A DNA stretch of 64,000 nt from Dactylorhiza incarnata. Its lineage: Eukaryota; Streptophyta; Magnoliopsida; Asparagales; Orchidaceae. The translations under genes and the position numbers were made by a program. Location of the stretch: positions 186,001-250,000 of the forward strand of contig JAWHQI010000733.1 in NCBI GenBank assembly GCA_033032865.1, given 5' to 3'. Positions within the stretch are counted from its first letter, which is position 1, and every line of letters starts with the position of its first letter. Shown here piece by piece: positions 21,451-32,006 of this stretch. A model generated the notes under the pieces. It searched no databases, was not told the origin of the DNA, and saw only the letters and a program-made list of their open reading frames with translations.

Positions 21451-22207
21451 TCAAATCGATCATCTCTTCGTGAAGTTGGGGGTGTTGGCATCCAGACTCT
21501 CCTCTGATAACCTCTCCAGCCAGATGTGAAGTGCAGTCGGGGGGTAACTCGGCCAGATGTGAAGTGCAAGGTGGAGCTGATCTCGATCGTCAATGCAGAG
21601 GCTTGGTCTTAGGAGAACTCTCTCCCGAAGCTTTGTCATACCACCCGACTTGGGTTTTTACGAGAGTCGAGTTGGAGGCCTGTCCCCCAATTGGTTGCCA
21701 GGTTGCGGAAAGGTCTTCATACTATCACTCAAGAATCATAGGGGATTAACCGCACCAACTCAAATGAGTGGACTAAGCAACAGAAACATTAGGCTTTGCC
21801 GCAGGAGGTCAAATGACACCTTTATACAAGGGTTCCTCAGTCAATTAAATCGATCATCTCTTCGTCGAATTGGGAGGTCGGCGTCCAGACTTTCTCCTTA
21901 TAATCTCTCCAGTCGGATGAGAAGTACAATCGGGGGGTAACTGCGGCCAACGTGCAAAAGGGGAGCTGATCTCGACCATCAATGCAGAGGCTTGGTCTTA
22001 GGAGAACTCACACCCGAGGCACTGTCCCATCATCCGTTCTTGGTTTTACGAGAATCAAGTCGGAGGCTCGTTTCCCAACCTGTCGTGGAGATCGGTTTCA
22101 CCTACTTTCTTTTCTTTTGAAAACACTTGTTGAAAGAGAAAGAAGACTTACTCCTTCCCATATTTCAGGGGGCGAAGAATTTATAGAAAACATAACCTGT
22201 TGAGTGG
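21451..22207. repeat. long dispersed direct repeats in G
   Basis: Segments at about 21530-21700 and 21915-22080 are copies of one another (GAGCTGATCTCGA, TCAATGCAGAGGCTTGGTC, TTAGGAGAACTC, then an ACGAGA-CGGAGGC block), offset by about 390 bp. No gene. Confidence 0.75.
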
Positions 22208-22556
22208 TCACGTGATATCAACTTGAAGGCCTTACGAGTAAGAACTCTCGTGAAACATAAGCCTATAGAAGGAGATCATCGCAAATAAGGAGCTTGTAAA
22301 ATACCAACTGGAAGACGTCACGAGTAAACATTCTCGTGGAATGTAAGACCTTGATGAAGATCATCGCGAGTAGGAGCTCGCGGAATACTAGCTTAAAGAT
22401 GTCACGAGTAAGCATCCTCATGGAATATAAGCCCTTGATGAAGATCATCACGAGTAGGAACATGCGGAATACCAGCTTGATGACATAAGGAGTAAGCATT
22501 CTCGTGGAATATAAGCCCTTGATGAAGATCATTGCGAGTAGGAGCTCGCAGAACAG
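22208..22556. repeat. 84-bp tandem repeat, about four copies
   Basis: Unit with GTCACGAGTAAGCATTCTCG, TGGAATATAAGCCCTTGATG and AAGATCATCGCGAGTAGGAG blocks, head to tail. No coding sense. Confidence 0.9.
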
Positions 22557-22960
22557 TCTATGTGCTCTTCCTTGGTGGCAAACTCGTCATAGATCACCTT
22601 GTTTGTTAGTCATACAAAAGCACTCAATGGCTTTACCAAATCACCCATAAGTATGAACATGTATGGAGTCACTGGCATTGGATAACGAGGAAACTGAGCG
22701 GGGGAGTGTCCCTTTTGACATTAGAACCCCCTACGCAGAGTTTTCAGGGGTTCCATACTCGCTTGGCCTTGAAATCGCCTCTCAGGAACTCGCCATCCTG
22801 AACTCGCCTCTCAGGAACTCGCCATCCTGAACTCGCTTATGGGCGAGTAGAGATCTCGCCTATAGGCGAGTATAGAAGAATCTTTCTTGCCTGCATGAAG
22901 TCGCCTCATTTGATGTTGCTCGCCTATGGGCGAGTAAGGAAGGAGCTCGCCTATGCCGAG
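22557..22960. other. G interior, no gene
   Basis: CTCGCC/GGCGAG words become frequent from about 22760, leading into the 27-bp repeat. Confidence 0.4.
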
Positions 22961-23190
22961 TATCAAAGTCGCCTGCATGAACTCGCCTCTAGAACTCGCC
23001 TGCATGAACTCGCCTCTGGAACTCGCCTGCATGAACTCACCTCTGGAACTCGCCTGCATGAACTCGCCTCTGGAACTCGCCTGCATGAACTCACCTCTTG
23101 AACTCGCCTGCATGAACTCGCCTCTGGAACTCGTCTGCATGAACTCGCCTCTGGAACTCGCCTGCATGAACTCGCCTATGGACGAGTAAG
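22961..23190. repeat. 27-bp minisatellite, about eight copies
   Basis: Unit CTCGCCTGCATGAACTCGCC plus TCTGGAA; period 27. It looks like an amplification of the CTCGCC word that is common in this element. The nine-residue periodic peptides in its frames are not real proteins. Confidence 0.92.
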
Positions 23191-23329
23191 GAAGGAGCTC
23201 TCCCTACTCGTGAGAAGTCACCATACTCACGAGTTGTCCTCTTCGGCCTCCAGCTCGCCATCTTGAGCCATGACGTCTTCTCGCTAGACTTTCCTCCTCT
23301 GACTACGATCCACGCTCATCGCACCAAAG

Positions 23330-23875
23330 TGTTGAATCCAGGAAAATCCCGGCTCCAAAATTCGGATCAATGCAGCCGGAGGTTACTGATCCTGCCATCA
23401 AACTCCACGTCTCGGATAGCTAAAACAGGAGAGAGAAAATGACTATAGGCACACCCCAAGTGCTCCAGCAGGGAGGTCCCACCACATACCCGGAAGTTTG
23501 GGAGAAACTTCCCCTCCACCACCAAAGCTGGGCGAGGTACTATTTAGGCATGGACTTGGCGAGTATCCAGCTTGGTGGGACCTCGACCACTTCCAAAAGG
23601 TGCCATTTCTAGTACCCCTGGGGGTCTATTTATAGAGAAATCCTGGGGGGGGGGGGGGGTCCAGACGAGTATACTGTCTCTGCTCGTGAGTTACAAGGGC
23701 TACTCTCCCATACTCGTGAGGTACTCGCCCAAGCTTGTCTCTGCTCGCTTCTGCTCGCCTCTGCTCGCCTCTGCTCGCCCATGCTCTCCTCTGCTCGCCT
23801 CTTGCTCGCCAAGCGAGGTCTGCGAATAGGCGTCTCCTTAGGCATTTCTGATCTCGACGAATTACGGGTTATACA
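23330..23875 (-). repeat. 5' LTR of element G
   Basis: 546 bp. TATA-containing CTATAAATAG on the minus strand at 23636-23645, preceded by a long C/G homopolymer (23647-23659). On the minus strand the LTR is followed by CTTTGGTGCGATGAGCG, which I cannot match to a tRNA. Confidence 0.85.
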
Positions 23876-24905
23876 ATGAGGCTTACATGAGACGTCAAGT
23901 ACTAGACAAACATGAGCTCAAATCTCATAAACATTATTTTATGCGGTATACTAAGGAAACTAAATAGTACCATTTCTATAAACATTCTAAGGGAAAAGTG
24001 TTTGTTATAAGGAAGGATGTCTTTCTAGAGGGAGTTCATATGTAGAAAAACTAACAAAATAGAACTTCAAGATGTTCAATAATCACAAGACGACAAAGAA
24101 CCTAAGATGAAACCTGAGCAAGGACTACAAATTGTATTAGCACAAAAGTCTGCTCAAGAAACACAAATCTTACTTAGATTTAATAGACCAAGCTTTGAGC
24201 CTGAGAGATATAGATTTATTATGACTCAACAAGGTGATGTGTTGCTCATGGATCAAAATGTGTCTACTACCTATCAAGATGCTATAAATGGACTCGACTC
24301 TGAGAAGTGGCTTGAGGTCATAAGATGTATAATGGATTCAATGTATATAATCTAGGTATGTACCTCTGTTGAACCACTTTAAGGGGTAAAACCTATTGGG
24401 TGCAAGTAGGTTTTCAAGAAAAAAATAGACATAGAAATGTATAGACATTCAAATGACGATTAGTGGCTAAAGGTTTCAAGCAAATTTATAGTGATAACTA
24501 TGAGACAACTTTTCCCTCGTTTATATAGTTAAGTCCATCCGAATCTTGCTTATTATTGCAGTATACTATGATTTTGAAATCCGAAAAATTGATGTCAAAA
24601 CTGTTTTCCTTAATAGAAACATTTTTGAGGATGTGTACATGATACAACCTGAGGTTTTTATATCTCCATATAAAGCTAGATAGGTATGCAAGATGCAACG
24701 ATCGATTTATGAATTTAAACAAGTTTCTCAAAGTTGAAATCTTCCTTTTTTATGAGAAAATCAAAGAGTTTGATTTAATCAAGAATAAAGATGAACCATG
24801 TGTTTACAAGATGGTTAGTGAGAGCATTGTTGTATTTCTAGTGTTATTTGTGAATGACATATTACACATTAGTAATGATATTCCAAACCTGTAGTCTGTT
24901 AAGAC

Positions 24906-25557
24906 CTTTGTTGTGGATATACTCCGACATGGCCGACATGTCGGCTGACATAAATGTTTCATGGACAAAATATGTTTCCGATATTTTTTTGTAAAGTATC
25001 CTTTTGGAATATATCCTCCGATAAATCTGCTTTTGACCGATATATTCGCCGATATATCCCGATATTTTATCGACTGAGATTTTTTCAATTTATTTTAATT
25101 ATTATCTATGGTCTAATAGACAATAAACTGAAATTGTTTCATTGTTTAGTTTTTTTTCCTCTGGCTTTCTTCCTTGCTCAAGTCCGTCATCGACTTCAAT
25201 TATGCATAGTCTTTGAATTATGGACTAAAGGTTCCTTATCTTCCATTGTCATTGACAACTTCTTGACTCTATGCTTCCTCTTACTTTATTTCACGCATTA
25301 TACCATTATTACTTATGTAGCACAAAATGTTTATATTAGTTTGATAAATTTGGGAGTTCAATAAATATCAAATTATTAATATATTAATATATATAAATTA
25401 TAAAATGATTAAATATATATATATATATAATTACACATAAATAATTAAATTTTAAAACCCAATATATGAAATATCCCCGATATATCCCCCGACATATTAC
25501 AACTGACATGAAAAACCTAAACCGACGTGTCCCCGATATCCGACATCTACAACCTTG
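24906..25557. mobile_element. hAT-like non-autonomous DNA transposon
   Basis: 652 bp inserted in the RT remnant of copia H. The flanking 8-mers GTTAAGAC (24898-24905) and GTTAGGAC (25558-25565) agree at seven of eight bases. Ends are CTTTGTTGTGGAT and, inverted, CAAGGTTGTAGAT: imperfect terminal repeats of hAT style. The interior is AT-rich with CCGATAT/ATATCGG words and an (AT)n run near 25410-25430. It encodes no transposase. Confidence 0.7.
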
Positions 25558-26389
25558 GTTAGGACTTCGCTAGGAAATCGCTTTTCTATGCACTTGGGTG
25601 AAGCAACTATATACTAAGCATAAAAAACTATACAGATGGATCAAACAAATTACTTGGCCTAAGTTAGAGTACAAACACAGATAAGGTGTTGATGCATTCA
25701 ACATGCTTGAGTTTAAGAGAGAATTTTTACCCATGTTGCATGGTGTGAATCATTATAAGACAAGTGTCCTAAATCTTAGGAAGATGAGAACCACATAAAT
25801 ATGATTTCATACAATCATGTATGCAATGTTATGCAGTCGTTCTGATGTCTCATATGTATTAAGCATGACTAGCATATACTAGTCAGATTCAGGTGAAGGT
25901 TACTGGACTTCAGTTAAGAACATCCTGAAGTACTTAAACATGATTAATGATGTATTCTTGGTATATGGTGGTGAGGATATACTGTTGTAAATGGCTATAT
26001 GGATGTTAGTTTCCAAACTGATAAGGATGACTCAAATTCTCAATAAGGTTATGCGTTTTGTTTAAATGGTGGTGTTGTAAGCTGGAAGAATTTAAAGCAA
26101 GAGACAATACTTGGTTCTACTATAAAGACTCAGTATATTATTGTTGTTAATGCAACGAAGGATACTGTTTAGATAAAAAGTTGATCAACGAGTTTGATGT
26201 AGTTCCTAATAATATTTGCCAGTGAGTTCAAGTGTGTCGCTTGAATATGCCGCAATATCAAGTAAGAGTATATGTCTACTGCTAATCTTGCAGATGGATG
26301 TAAAAACAGCTTTCCTTAGAATATTTATTTTCATAGAAATTCAAGTGTGTGATTTGAATACGAGATCTTGTCGAAATTAGGTAAAAAGA

Positions 26390-26570
26390 AATATAAGGTA
26401 CGATCTTATTCATCCATATAGGGGACACTTTATAGAAGTATAATAAGACACACAAACTTAACCAATGATGTAGGACTAAACCTTAAACACACATAAATAC
26501 TTAAATATTAATAACTCTAACACTCCCTCTCAAGCTGGAGGTGAAATTTTCAGCATGAATACATCATATA
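26390..26570 (-). mobile_element. 3' end of another copia element (remnant)
   Basis: On the minus strand: CACCTCCAGCTTGAGAGGG, then AG|TGTTAGAGTT, the typical end of a copia polyprotein, polypurine tract and LTR start (26522 downward). Only a stub is left and the LTR's far end is not identifiable. Confidence 0.45.
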
Positions 26571-26634
26571 AAGACAGGTAATGGTGGTTTGCAACTCGGG
26601 ACGTAAACAACAGTCACCGGGGCCCAACCACGTG

Positions 26635-26901
26635 TCACCAGGGATAATTCAGCTGAGCATAAGCCACACGATGTTGGTCCACAAACCGAACATGATCACG
26701 CTTAGTAGATGACTGCTTGGCATTTGCATAGAACTCTAGCACTTCATGCCTGAATATCTGAGAGGGTTCAGATAGCAAGAAGTCTAGACCGGCTTCAGAA
26801 ATGAGGGAGATGACACCTAGAATCTCTGGTGAGGCATGGAGAAAACCGTCCCTCACCAACTCATAGCCTTCAAACAACTCCTTCACAATCTTGGGCACCA
26901 T
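26635..26901 (-). pseudogene. fragment resembling the 'putative plant transposon protein' family
   Basis: 88 codons on the minus strand: start MVPKIVKELFEGYELV, then FLHASPEILGVISLI, EVLEFYANA and a short tail. The F-x-H..EVLEFYANA pattern resembles plant proteins annotated as putative plant transposon proteins (Transposase_32-like), commonly carried by LTR elements. It is truncated; the usual family is several hundred residues. The match is from memory and tentative. Confidence 0.4.
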
Positions 26902-27069
26902 TTGGTCGAGAAGAAGAACGCTGGGATGGACAGGTAGGAGTTTCGTCTCGGCGGCTGGAGCGGGGCAAGTGAATATGAAGAGTCATCTAATACGGTCTGC
27001 TATTTATACACTAGGTCTTAGTGTTAACCTAATCGACTCAGCAGAACAGCTGAGAAGATTTATCTACGT

Positions 27070-27240
27070 TTTCATTCTAGGGTTGAGTTCGTCGAACTCA
27101 AACTAGAGTTCGTTGAACCCTGACTATGTTTATCTAAAACTTTAACATAAGACTGAGTTCGTCAAACTCAAGGTTGAGTTCGTTGGACTCAAACTCGATG
27201 TTCGTCGAACTCAGGACAGAGTTCGTCGACCCAGATTTTC
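27070..27240. repeat. cluster of GTTCGTCGAAC-like palindromes
   Basis: The word GAGTTCGTCGAACTC and close variants occur about seven times in 170 bp. A similar cluster lies in the SIRE-like LTR at 31118-31620, so this is probably U3 sequence of a related, truncated LTR. Confidence 0.65.
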
Positions 27241-27259
27241 CTTAGCTGTTAAAATGCAA

Positions 27260-27665
27260 TCTGAAGCATAGCTTAGGCAGATTGTACTGGTTAATCTAAT
27301 CATCCTACATTAACATTATTAGAGACAACATTTGATGATAATTTCATAATGAGTAGGAGACATACTTTCCTTGAGGATTTAGTCCTCAAACAGATGTTGA
27401 CTTCATGATATCAACCTCCTGTCTCTCATATGCCATTGGCACACACTGTTCAAGTACCAAATGATGATGGGGCTGGTACTTGAACTATCCTGCAAAACAG
27501 AGTTTAATGTCCCTTAGGAGCCCAAGATGACTTGTGTCCTAGGTTCTTGTTAGCATAATCAAATGACCTTACTCTAGTTGCACCCTTTGTAGGAAGGTTC
27601 ATCTTTGCACATGGCACATTAGGGTTGTGCCAACAGTCTATGGAAAAGTATCCTACCTTACCACA
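27260..27665 (-). pseudogene. continuation of element I polyprotein, decayed
   Basis: After the gag stop the minus strand still reads as polyprotein (CWHNPNVPCAKMNLP, SSWAPKGH) for about 150 bp and then breaks down. It looks like the pre-integrase linker of SIRE-type elements. Confidence 0.5.
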
Positions 27666-30045
27666 TCACAAATATTCATGAATATTGCATCTTCTCTTCT
27701 GAACACTTCTTGAGGATTGTGCAGCACAATCCAAATGTTCAGGAGTAGATACAACAGCATTCTTCTTTTTCCTCTCAGCAATGATTTGACTGAATGTCAT
27801 TCTGTGTGCTGTCTTGATGCTCTTTGTCCTGATGGCATCAGCTTGCAATGAATTGGCAGCCATACAAGATTTGATGGCATCTGACACTGAGCAATCAGAA
27901 ACGTTTACTGATTTGACAGCATTCATTGTCTTGGCTGATTCAACCTTAGAAGGGCTTGCCTTCATATTCTTGAATGCAAGGGCTGAAGTACCAAATACAA
28001 ATGGTCCAGGTTGGGCCATTTGAATTTCCTCATGGGGAGCCTTCATTGCACTCAATCCCATTCCCTTTCTTCCACTATGGGAAGGAGCATTTTCCTTCCT
28101 ATAGCATCTCCCATTCTTCCAGTGACCATAAATGCTTTCATGGTCATACCTGTTGGAAGGAAGTAACACCTTTTGAAAGGTGGGTTGTGGCTTAGCCTTC
28201 CCCTTGCTCTTCTCTCCACTCCCTTCTCCTATTTCCATTTTATTGAATCCTAGTCCTCTCCTATTGGTTTGATAGGAGAAGGTGTCAATAATAGGAAGCA
28301 CAGATTTGGGCTTGGAGAATTGAGCCACCAGGCTCTTTTCCTTCTCAAGCTTTTCTTCAAGGTCTTTGATGACCTTGTTCTTCAGGAAAATAGTGCTTAA
28401 TTGCACAACAGTTAACCCCTGTAAGTGGCTAATTTGTCTACTCATCTGAGCCACCAGGGTGGTAGGTTCATTGTTGACATCCTTAGTCACCTTGAGGGAA
28501 ACAATTTCCTGGGCTTGCCTCTTGGCAAGCTTCTTGCTCTTCTTCAGAGCCTTCAAAAGAACACCATATTTGTCAATCAATTGATTGAGTTCTTCCTCAG
28601 CTTCCTTTCCCCTTCCATCAATTGATGAAGGTGCATCAGATTCTGGACTAGTCTCTTGATCAGAAATAGAAGTGAAATGAGATAGTACCTGAACATTGTC
28701 AGAACCATTCTGACTCCCTTCCTCATCAGTGAAAGCCATAAGGCCTAGCTGAATAATGCCTTCTTCATCCTCCTCTTCATCACTATCTATGTGTGAAAGA
28801 GGGGCCCTGATTCCAACTATAGCAGCCGGATAATCTTCATCTTCTTCTGGTGCAAATAGCCCAATGTAGGCATCTTCTTCATTCTCTGAATCTGATGTTG
28901 AAGAATCAGATTCACTCCAGCTCCTTTCTTTCCTTGCTAGGAGGGATTTTTCTCCCTTCCTATCCTTGTAGTGATGATGCTTCTTTTCACCACTATCCTT
29001 TCTTTTGACTGGACAGTCAGCTATGACATGTCCAGGCTTGCTGTAGCTAAAACAGATTATATTGTTAGAAGAATGTTTACTAAGTTTAGAGTCATACCTG
29101 TCACCCTTTGGGTGATATCTTTCTGATTTGCTGCTATCCTTTTTGTTGTGTGATGATGAGGAGGGCATGTTCTTCCATTGCTTCCTCTTCATCATCTTCT
29201 TGAACTGCCTTGTGAAGGCAGCAAACTCTTCACCAGAGGAAGAGCTTCCTGAGATGCTGATTTCAGGTTCAACACTTCTCCTTAGAGGAGACACCATCTT
29301 GCTTTTGCTTCTCTTGGAGCTGTCAGCTTTGAGAGAAACAGATTTCTCCTTTGCTTGAGCCCTTGAAGAGGTGTCCTCTTCCTTCCTTGCAGACAACTGC
29401 ATCTCATAGGAGAGCAGCTTCCCAAATAGTGTGTGAGTTGGGGTCTCACCTAGCTTGGCCACTTCCCTGATGCCATAGATTTTTGTGTCCCAGTCCCTTG
29501 TTAGAGATCTAAGGAACTTATCATCCAGCTCATAGTTAGTGAATGCCCTCTCATAGGTTCTCAGCTCATTAACTATTCTGAAGAACCTCTCATAGCACAT
29601 GGATATGCTTTCCTGGCTCTACTGCCTGAAAGCTTCATACTCTTGATTAAGGAGTGACTTCCTGTCATCCCTAACTTCAGCTGTCCCTTCCAAATATAAT
29701 ATCAAAGTATCCCACATTTCCTTGGCAGAAGTGCAGTGTACCAAGTTTTGAAAGGTGGAATCATCAATAACATTGACTATGATGTTCTGGGCCCTTTTGT
29801 CCATGGTGAACAACTCAAGTTCATCCTTGGTCAAATCTTTGAATAATTTGGCCACTCTTCTTGTTGGATCTATAGTGGATGCAGTGTGAAAAGTAAAAGG
29901 TCCTTTTTTCAACTGTAATGAAGATCCTTGGATCAGATGCTTCCATAAACAACTTGATCCTTTGCTTCCATATGCCAAAATTCTCTTTGTTACATATGGG
30001 CAACTTCATGGATCTCATTTCCTTCTGCAATCCAGAGGAGGCCAT
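27666..30045 (-). pseudogene. gag of SIRE-like copia element I (broken)
   Basis: Starts MASSGLQKEMRSMKLP with ENFGIWKQRIKLFMEA (the copia gag start), then after a frameshift near 29880-29900 a UBN2-type gag region (SAKEMWDTLILYLEGT, VNELRTYERAF, KFLRSLTRDWDTK). A Ser/Lys-rich region, a damaged zinc knuckle (CFSYSKPGHVIADC, the second Cys replaced by Tyr), acidic stretches and a coiled coil near the C-terminus follow. An in-frame TAG sits at 29619-29621. About 790 residues including the damaged part is within the long-gag range of SIRE-like elements. Confidence 0.85.
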
Positions 30046-30409
30046 TGGGATTTGATTTGACTAAACCTTTTGGGATCTGGTCAGACTGTTAAGTCCTTCT
30101 TGACCAACCTATCTTTGATACTACTTGTAAGTTTATAAGGTTTGTAGTCTATATCACCTAGGGGGGGGGGGGTGAATAGGTTTCTTTTATTTTCTTCTTA
30201 TTAATTTATCTGTTTTCTGGTTTGGAGCAAGCAAATGATCAAACACACAAAAAGCACACAAGCATGTATAGAGGTTCCTCAAGATAGGGTGTCTTGAGTA
30301 GTCCTCTTTCCCCCTTCACCTTTCTAACAATGTGTTAGATAAGGCCAACTCCTCCAAACTCGGCTTAAAGAGCTTACAACACAGATCCCTCAGGATCTCT
30401 CAGGTTTCC

Positions 30410-30720
30410 CAAACCCTACCTGAGATCAGCCCCTATTCCTACAGCTCAGACCACAGCTGGTCCTACAACTCAGGCTAAACAGCCCTACCTCAGGCTAAAC
30501 ATCCCTACCTTAGATCAGCACCTGATCCTACAGCTCAGACCCCTTCCAGGTCCTACAACTCAGAGGATTCCTCCTCCTACAGCTCAGGCTAAGATGCCCT
30601 ACAACTCAGATCAACAGATCCTACACTCAGGCCTTCATCCCTACAACTCAGAACCCTCAGGTTCCTACAATCTCAGACCAAAAGGTCCTACAACTCAGGC
30701 AAAATGCCCTACAGAAAAGT
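30410..30720. repeat. short imperfect repeat array (CTACAACTCAGG-like)
   Basis: The word CCTACA(A/G)CTCAG(A/G) recurs at intervals of about 25-30 bp, roughly ten times, in the R/U5 part of the LTR of element I. Confidence 0.75.
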
Positions 30721-31117
30721 GAGTATTAAACTTACTACAGATGACAGCAAGTCCCCTGTAGTTCCTGCACAGCTTGTGCTTCATGTAGCTGGTGATGTTG
30801 ATGCTAGCTACTAACTGATCTTCTTCTTCAGATGAAAGTTGGAAGATCTCCTTGCCCCTTCTTGCAAAGGAGCTAACTTTCTTTCTCTGTTCTTCTTCTT
30901 GCTTGTTCAGTGAGCAGCAGGAGAGAAGACAAGAACTTCAGCCGTCGATGAAACAGTTGATTTCTTTTTGCACGTGACGGAGAGAGTTCAAATGTGCCCT
31001 AACTCTTCCTTTATACATCTCTGATCTTCAACGGCTCTCAGCTGTCCTTCTGAGAAGTATGGGAGAAACTTGTGGACCCCACATAGCTTTTCTGCAACTT
31101 GCGCCACGGGCAGAACA

Positions 31118-31620
31118 CGCAATCTGCGTTCGACGAATACGCTGTACTGTGTTCAACTAACTTGCCAAACTCTGCGGTCGACGATCTTGCCAAACTCTGC
31201 GTTCGATGAACGACACTTTGCGTTCGATGATATTTGCCAAACTCCGCATTCGACGAACGACACTCTGCGTTCGATGATCTGCCTTGTCTCTGCGTTCGAT
31301 GATCTGTCTTGTCTCTGCGTTCGACGATCTGCCTTCTGAGTTCGACGAACATGCCAACTCTTAGTTGTTTCTTTCTTTCTGTCTGCGTTCGACGAACTGC
31401 CTTCTGAGTTTGACGAACATGCCAGATCTCAGCTGATTCTTCTATCTCGTCTCAGCGGTCGACGAACTGTGTTCTGCGTTCGACGAACGGCTCTCTACAT
31501 TCGACTAACACGCCCTTTGTGCCTTCTCAGCAGCCCCTTCTCTGGTCTCGACTCAGCGGTCGACGAACTGATTCCTGCGTTCGACTAACGGCTCTCTGCG
31601 TTCGACGAACACGCAATTTT
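31118..31620. repeat. cluster of GTTCGACGAAC palindromes
   Basis: About fifteen occurrences of TGCGTTCGACGAAC and variants at uneven spacing in the U3 region of element I. Each is a near-perfect inverted repeat (GTTCG-A-CGAAC). Confidence 0.9.
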
Positions 31621-31647
31621 TTCCAATCTGCACGCTGTTCCTTTCCC

Positions 31648-31821
31648 GTCTCAGCGGATCCGCTGAGACAGCGATCTCGTCTCAGCGGTTTCTTGACTAT
31701 CTGCAGCTCAGCTTGCGTATAAGCTTTCTTAGCGGCTCCTGTTCTGGTCTCAGCGGTTCCGCTGAGACATTGGGCTTGTCTCAGTGGTTTTGACCCTACG
31801 TCTCAGCGGTTCTGCTGAGAC
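31648..31821. repeat. three 22-bp palindromes (GTCTCAGCGG arms)
   Basis: At 31648-31669 (perfect), 31747-31768 and 31800-31821, with half-sites between them. They lie just upstream of the GTTCGACGAAC cluster in element orientation. Confidence 0.9.
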
Positions 31822-32006
31822 AAAACTTCATCTCCTAGAAGATGATTTCTCCTCATCTAAGGGCATGTTTGGCCCTTTCTTTTGAGTCACATGTGCCTGT
31901 ATATCCTACACAAGTATAGCTTTATCAAATACAATACGTCCTTAGCATTGTGAGTGATGCCTCTTCAAATAAAGGTAATATTGAGGGCAATATTCCCAAC
32001 AGGCCG

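Larger units (their letters stand above)
18908..23875 (-). mobile_element. element G: non-autonomous LTR element rich in minisatellites
   Basis: LTRs at 18908-19474 and 23330-23875 start TGTTGAA/TCC and end GGGTTATACA on the plus strand. Orientation is minus: a TATA box is on the minus strand in both LTRs, and an A-rich polypurine tract (AAAAAAATGGGGATTG on the minus strand, 19475-19490) adjoins the left LTR. The flanks TTGAG and ATGAG agree at four of five bases, and it interrupts copia H. The 3.9-kb interior has no gag or pol. It holds four different tandem-repeat blocks and a repeated CTCGCC word that also fills the LTRs. Confidence 0.85.
18030..26340 (+). pseudogene. copia element H, heavily decayed polyprotein
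   Basis: An old plus-strand copia element in three pieces (18030-18907, 23876-24905, 25566-26340). The first has the pre-integrase block (LDSFDYELFETYGSYLL, TKTPFTSHTERE) and integrase remnants. The second starts with EAYMRRQVLDKHELKSHKHY and goes on to the RT opening (DSEKWLEVI) and a VNDILHISND-like remnant of the YVDD region. The third has remnants of the RT tail and RNase H. Dozens of stops and frameshifts make it much older than its neighbours. G and a hAT-like element are inserted in it. Confidence 0.75.
27260..32001 (-). mobile_element. element I: SIRE-like copia, 5' part
   Basis: Minus-strand element with its 5' LTR on the right (30126-32001), a TAGTATCAAAG primer-site-like word just after it, and a long gag. 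It breaks off at about 27260 in the gag / protease border region. The LTR start TGTTGGGAATATTGCC and end TTATAAACTTACA, plus the run of C (G on plus) near the LTR end with TATTCACC, are SIRE-like. The flank after 32001 is GGCCG; the partner flank is not in place, so it is truncated. Confidence 0.75.
30126..32001 (-). repeat. 5' LTR of element I
   Basis: 1876 bp from TGTTGGGAATATTG (minus strand start at 32001) to AACTTACA at 30126. A G-run of about 12 (plus strand, 30162-30173) lies close to the LTR end. U3 carries two palindrome clusters: GTTCGACGAAC words at 31118-31620, and near-perfect 22-bp GTCTCAGCGG...CCGCTGAGAC repeats at 31648, 31747 and 31800. Imperfect TCCTACAACTCAGG-like repeats fill 30410-30720. 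Confidence 0.75.

Noticed and set aside
22811..23189. Nine-residue repeat peptides and a possible CRISPR-like array
   Set aside because: The 27-bp units are contiguous with no unique spacers, in a plant LTR element. It is a minisatellite.
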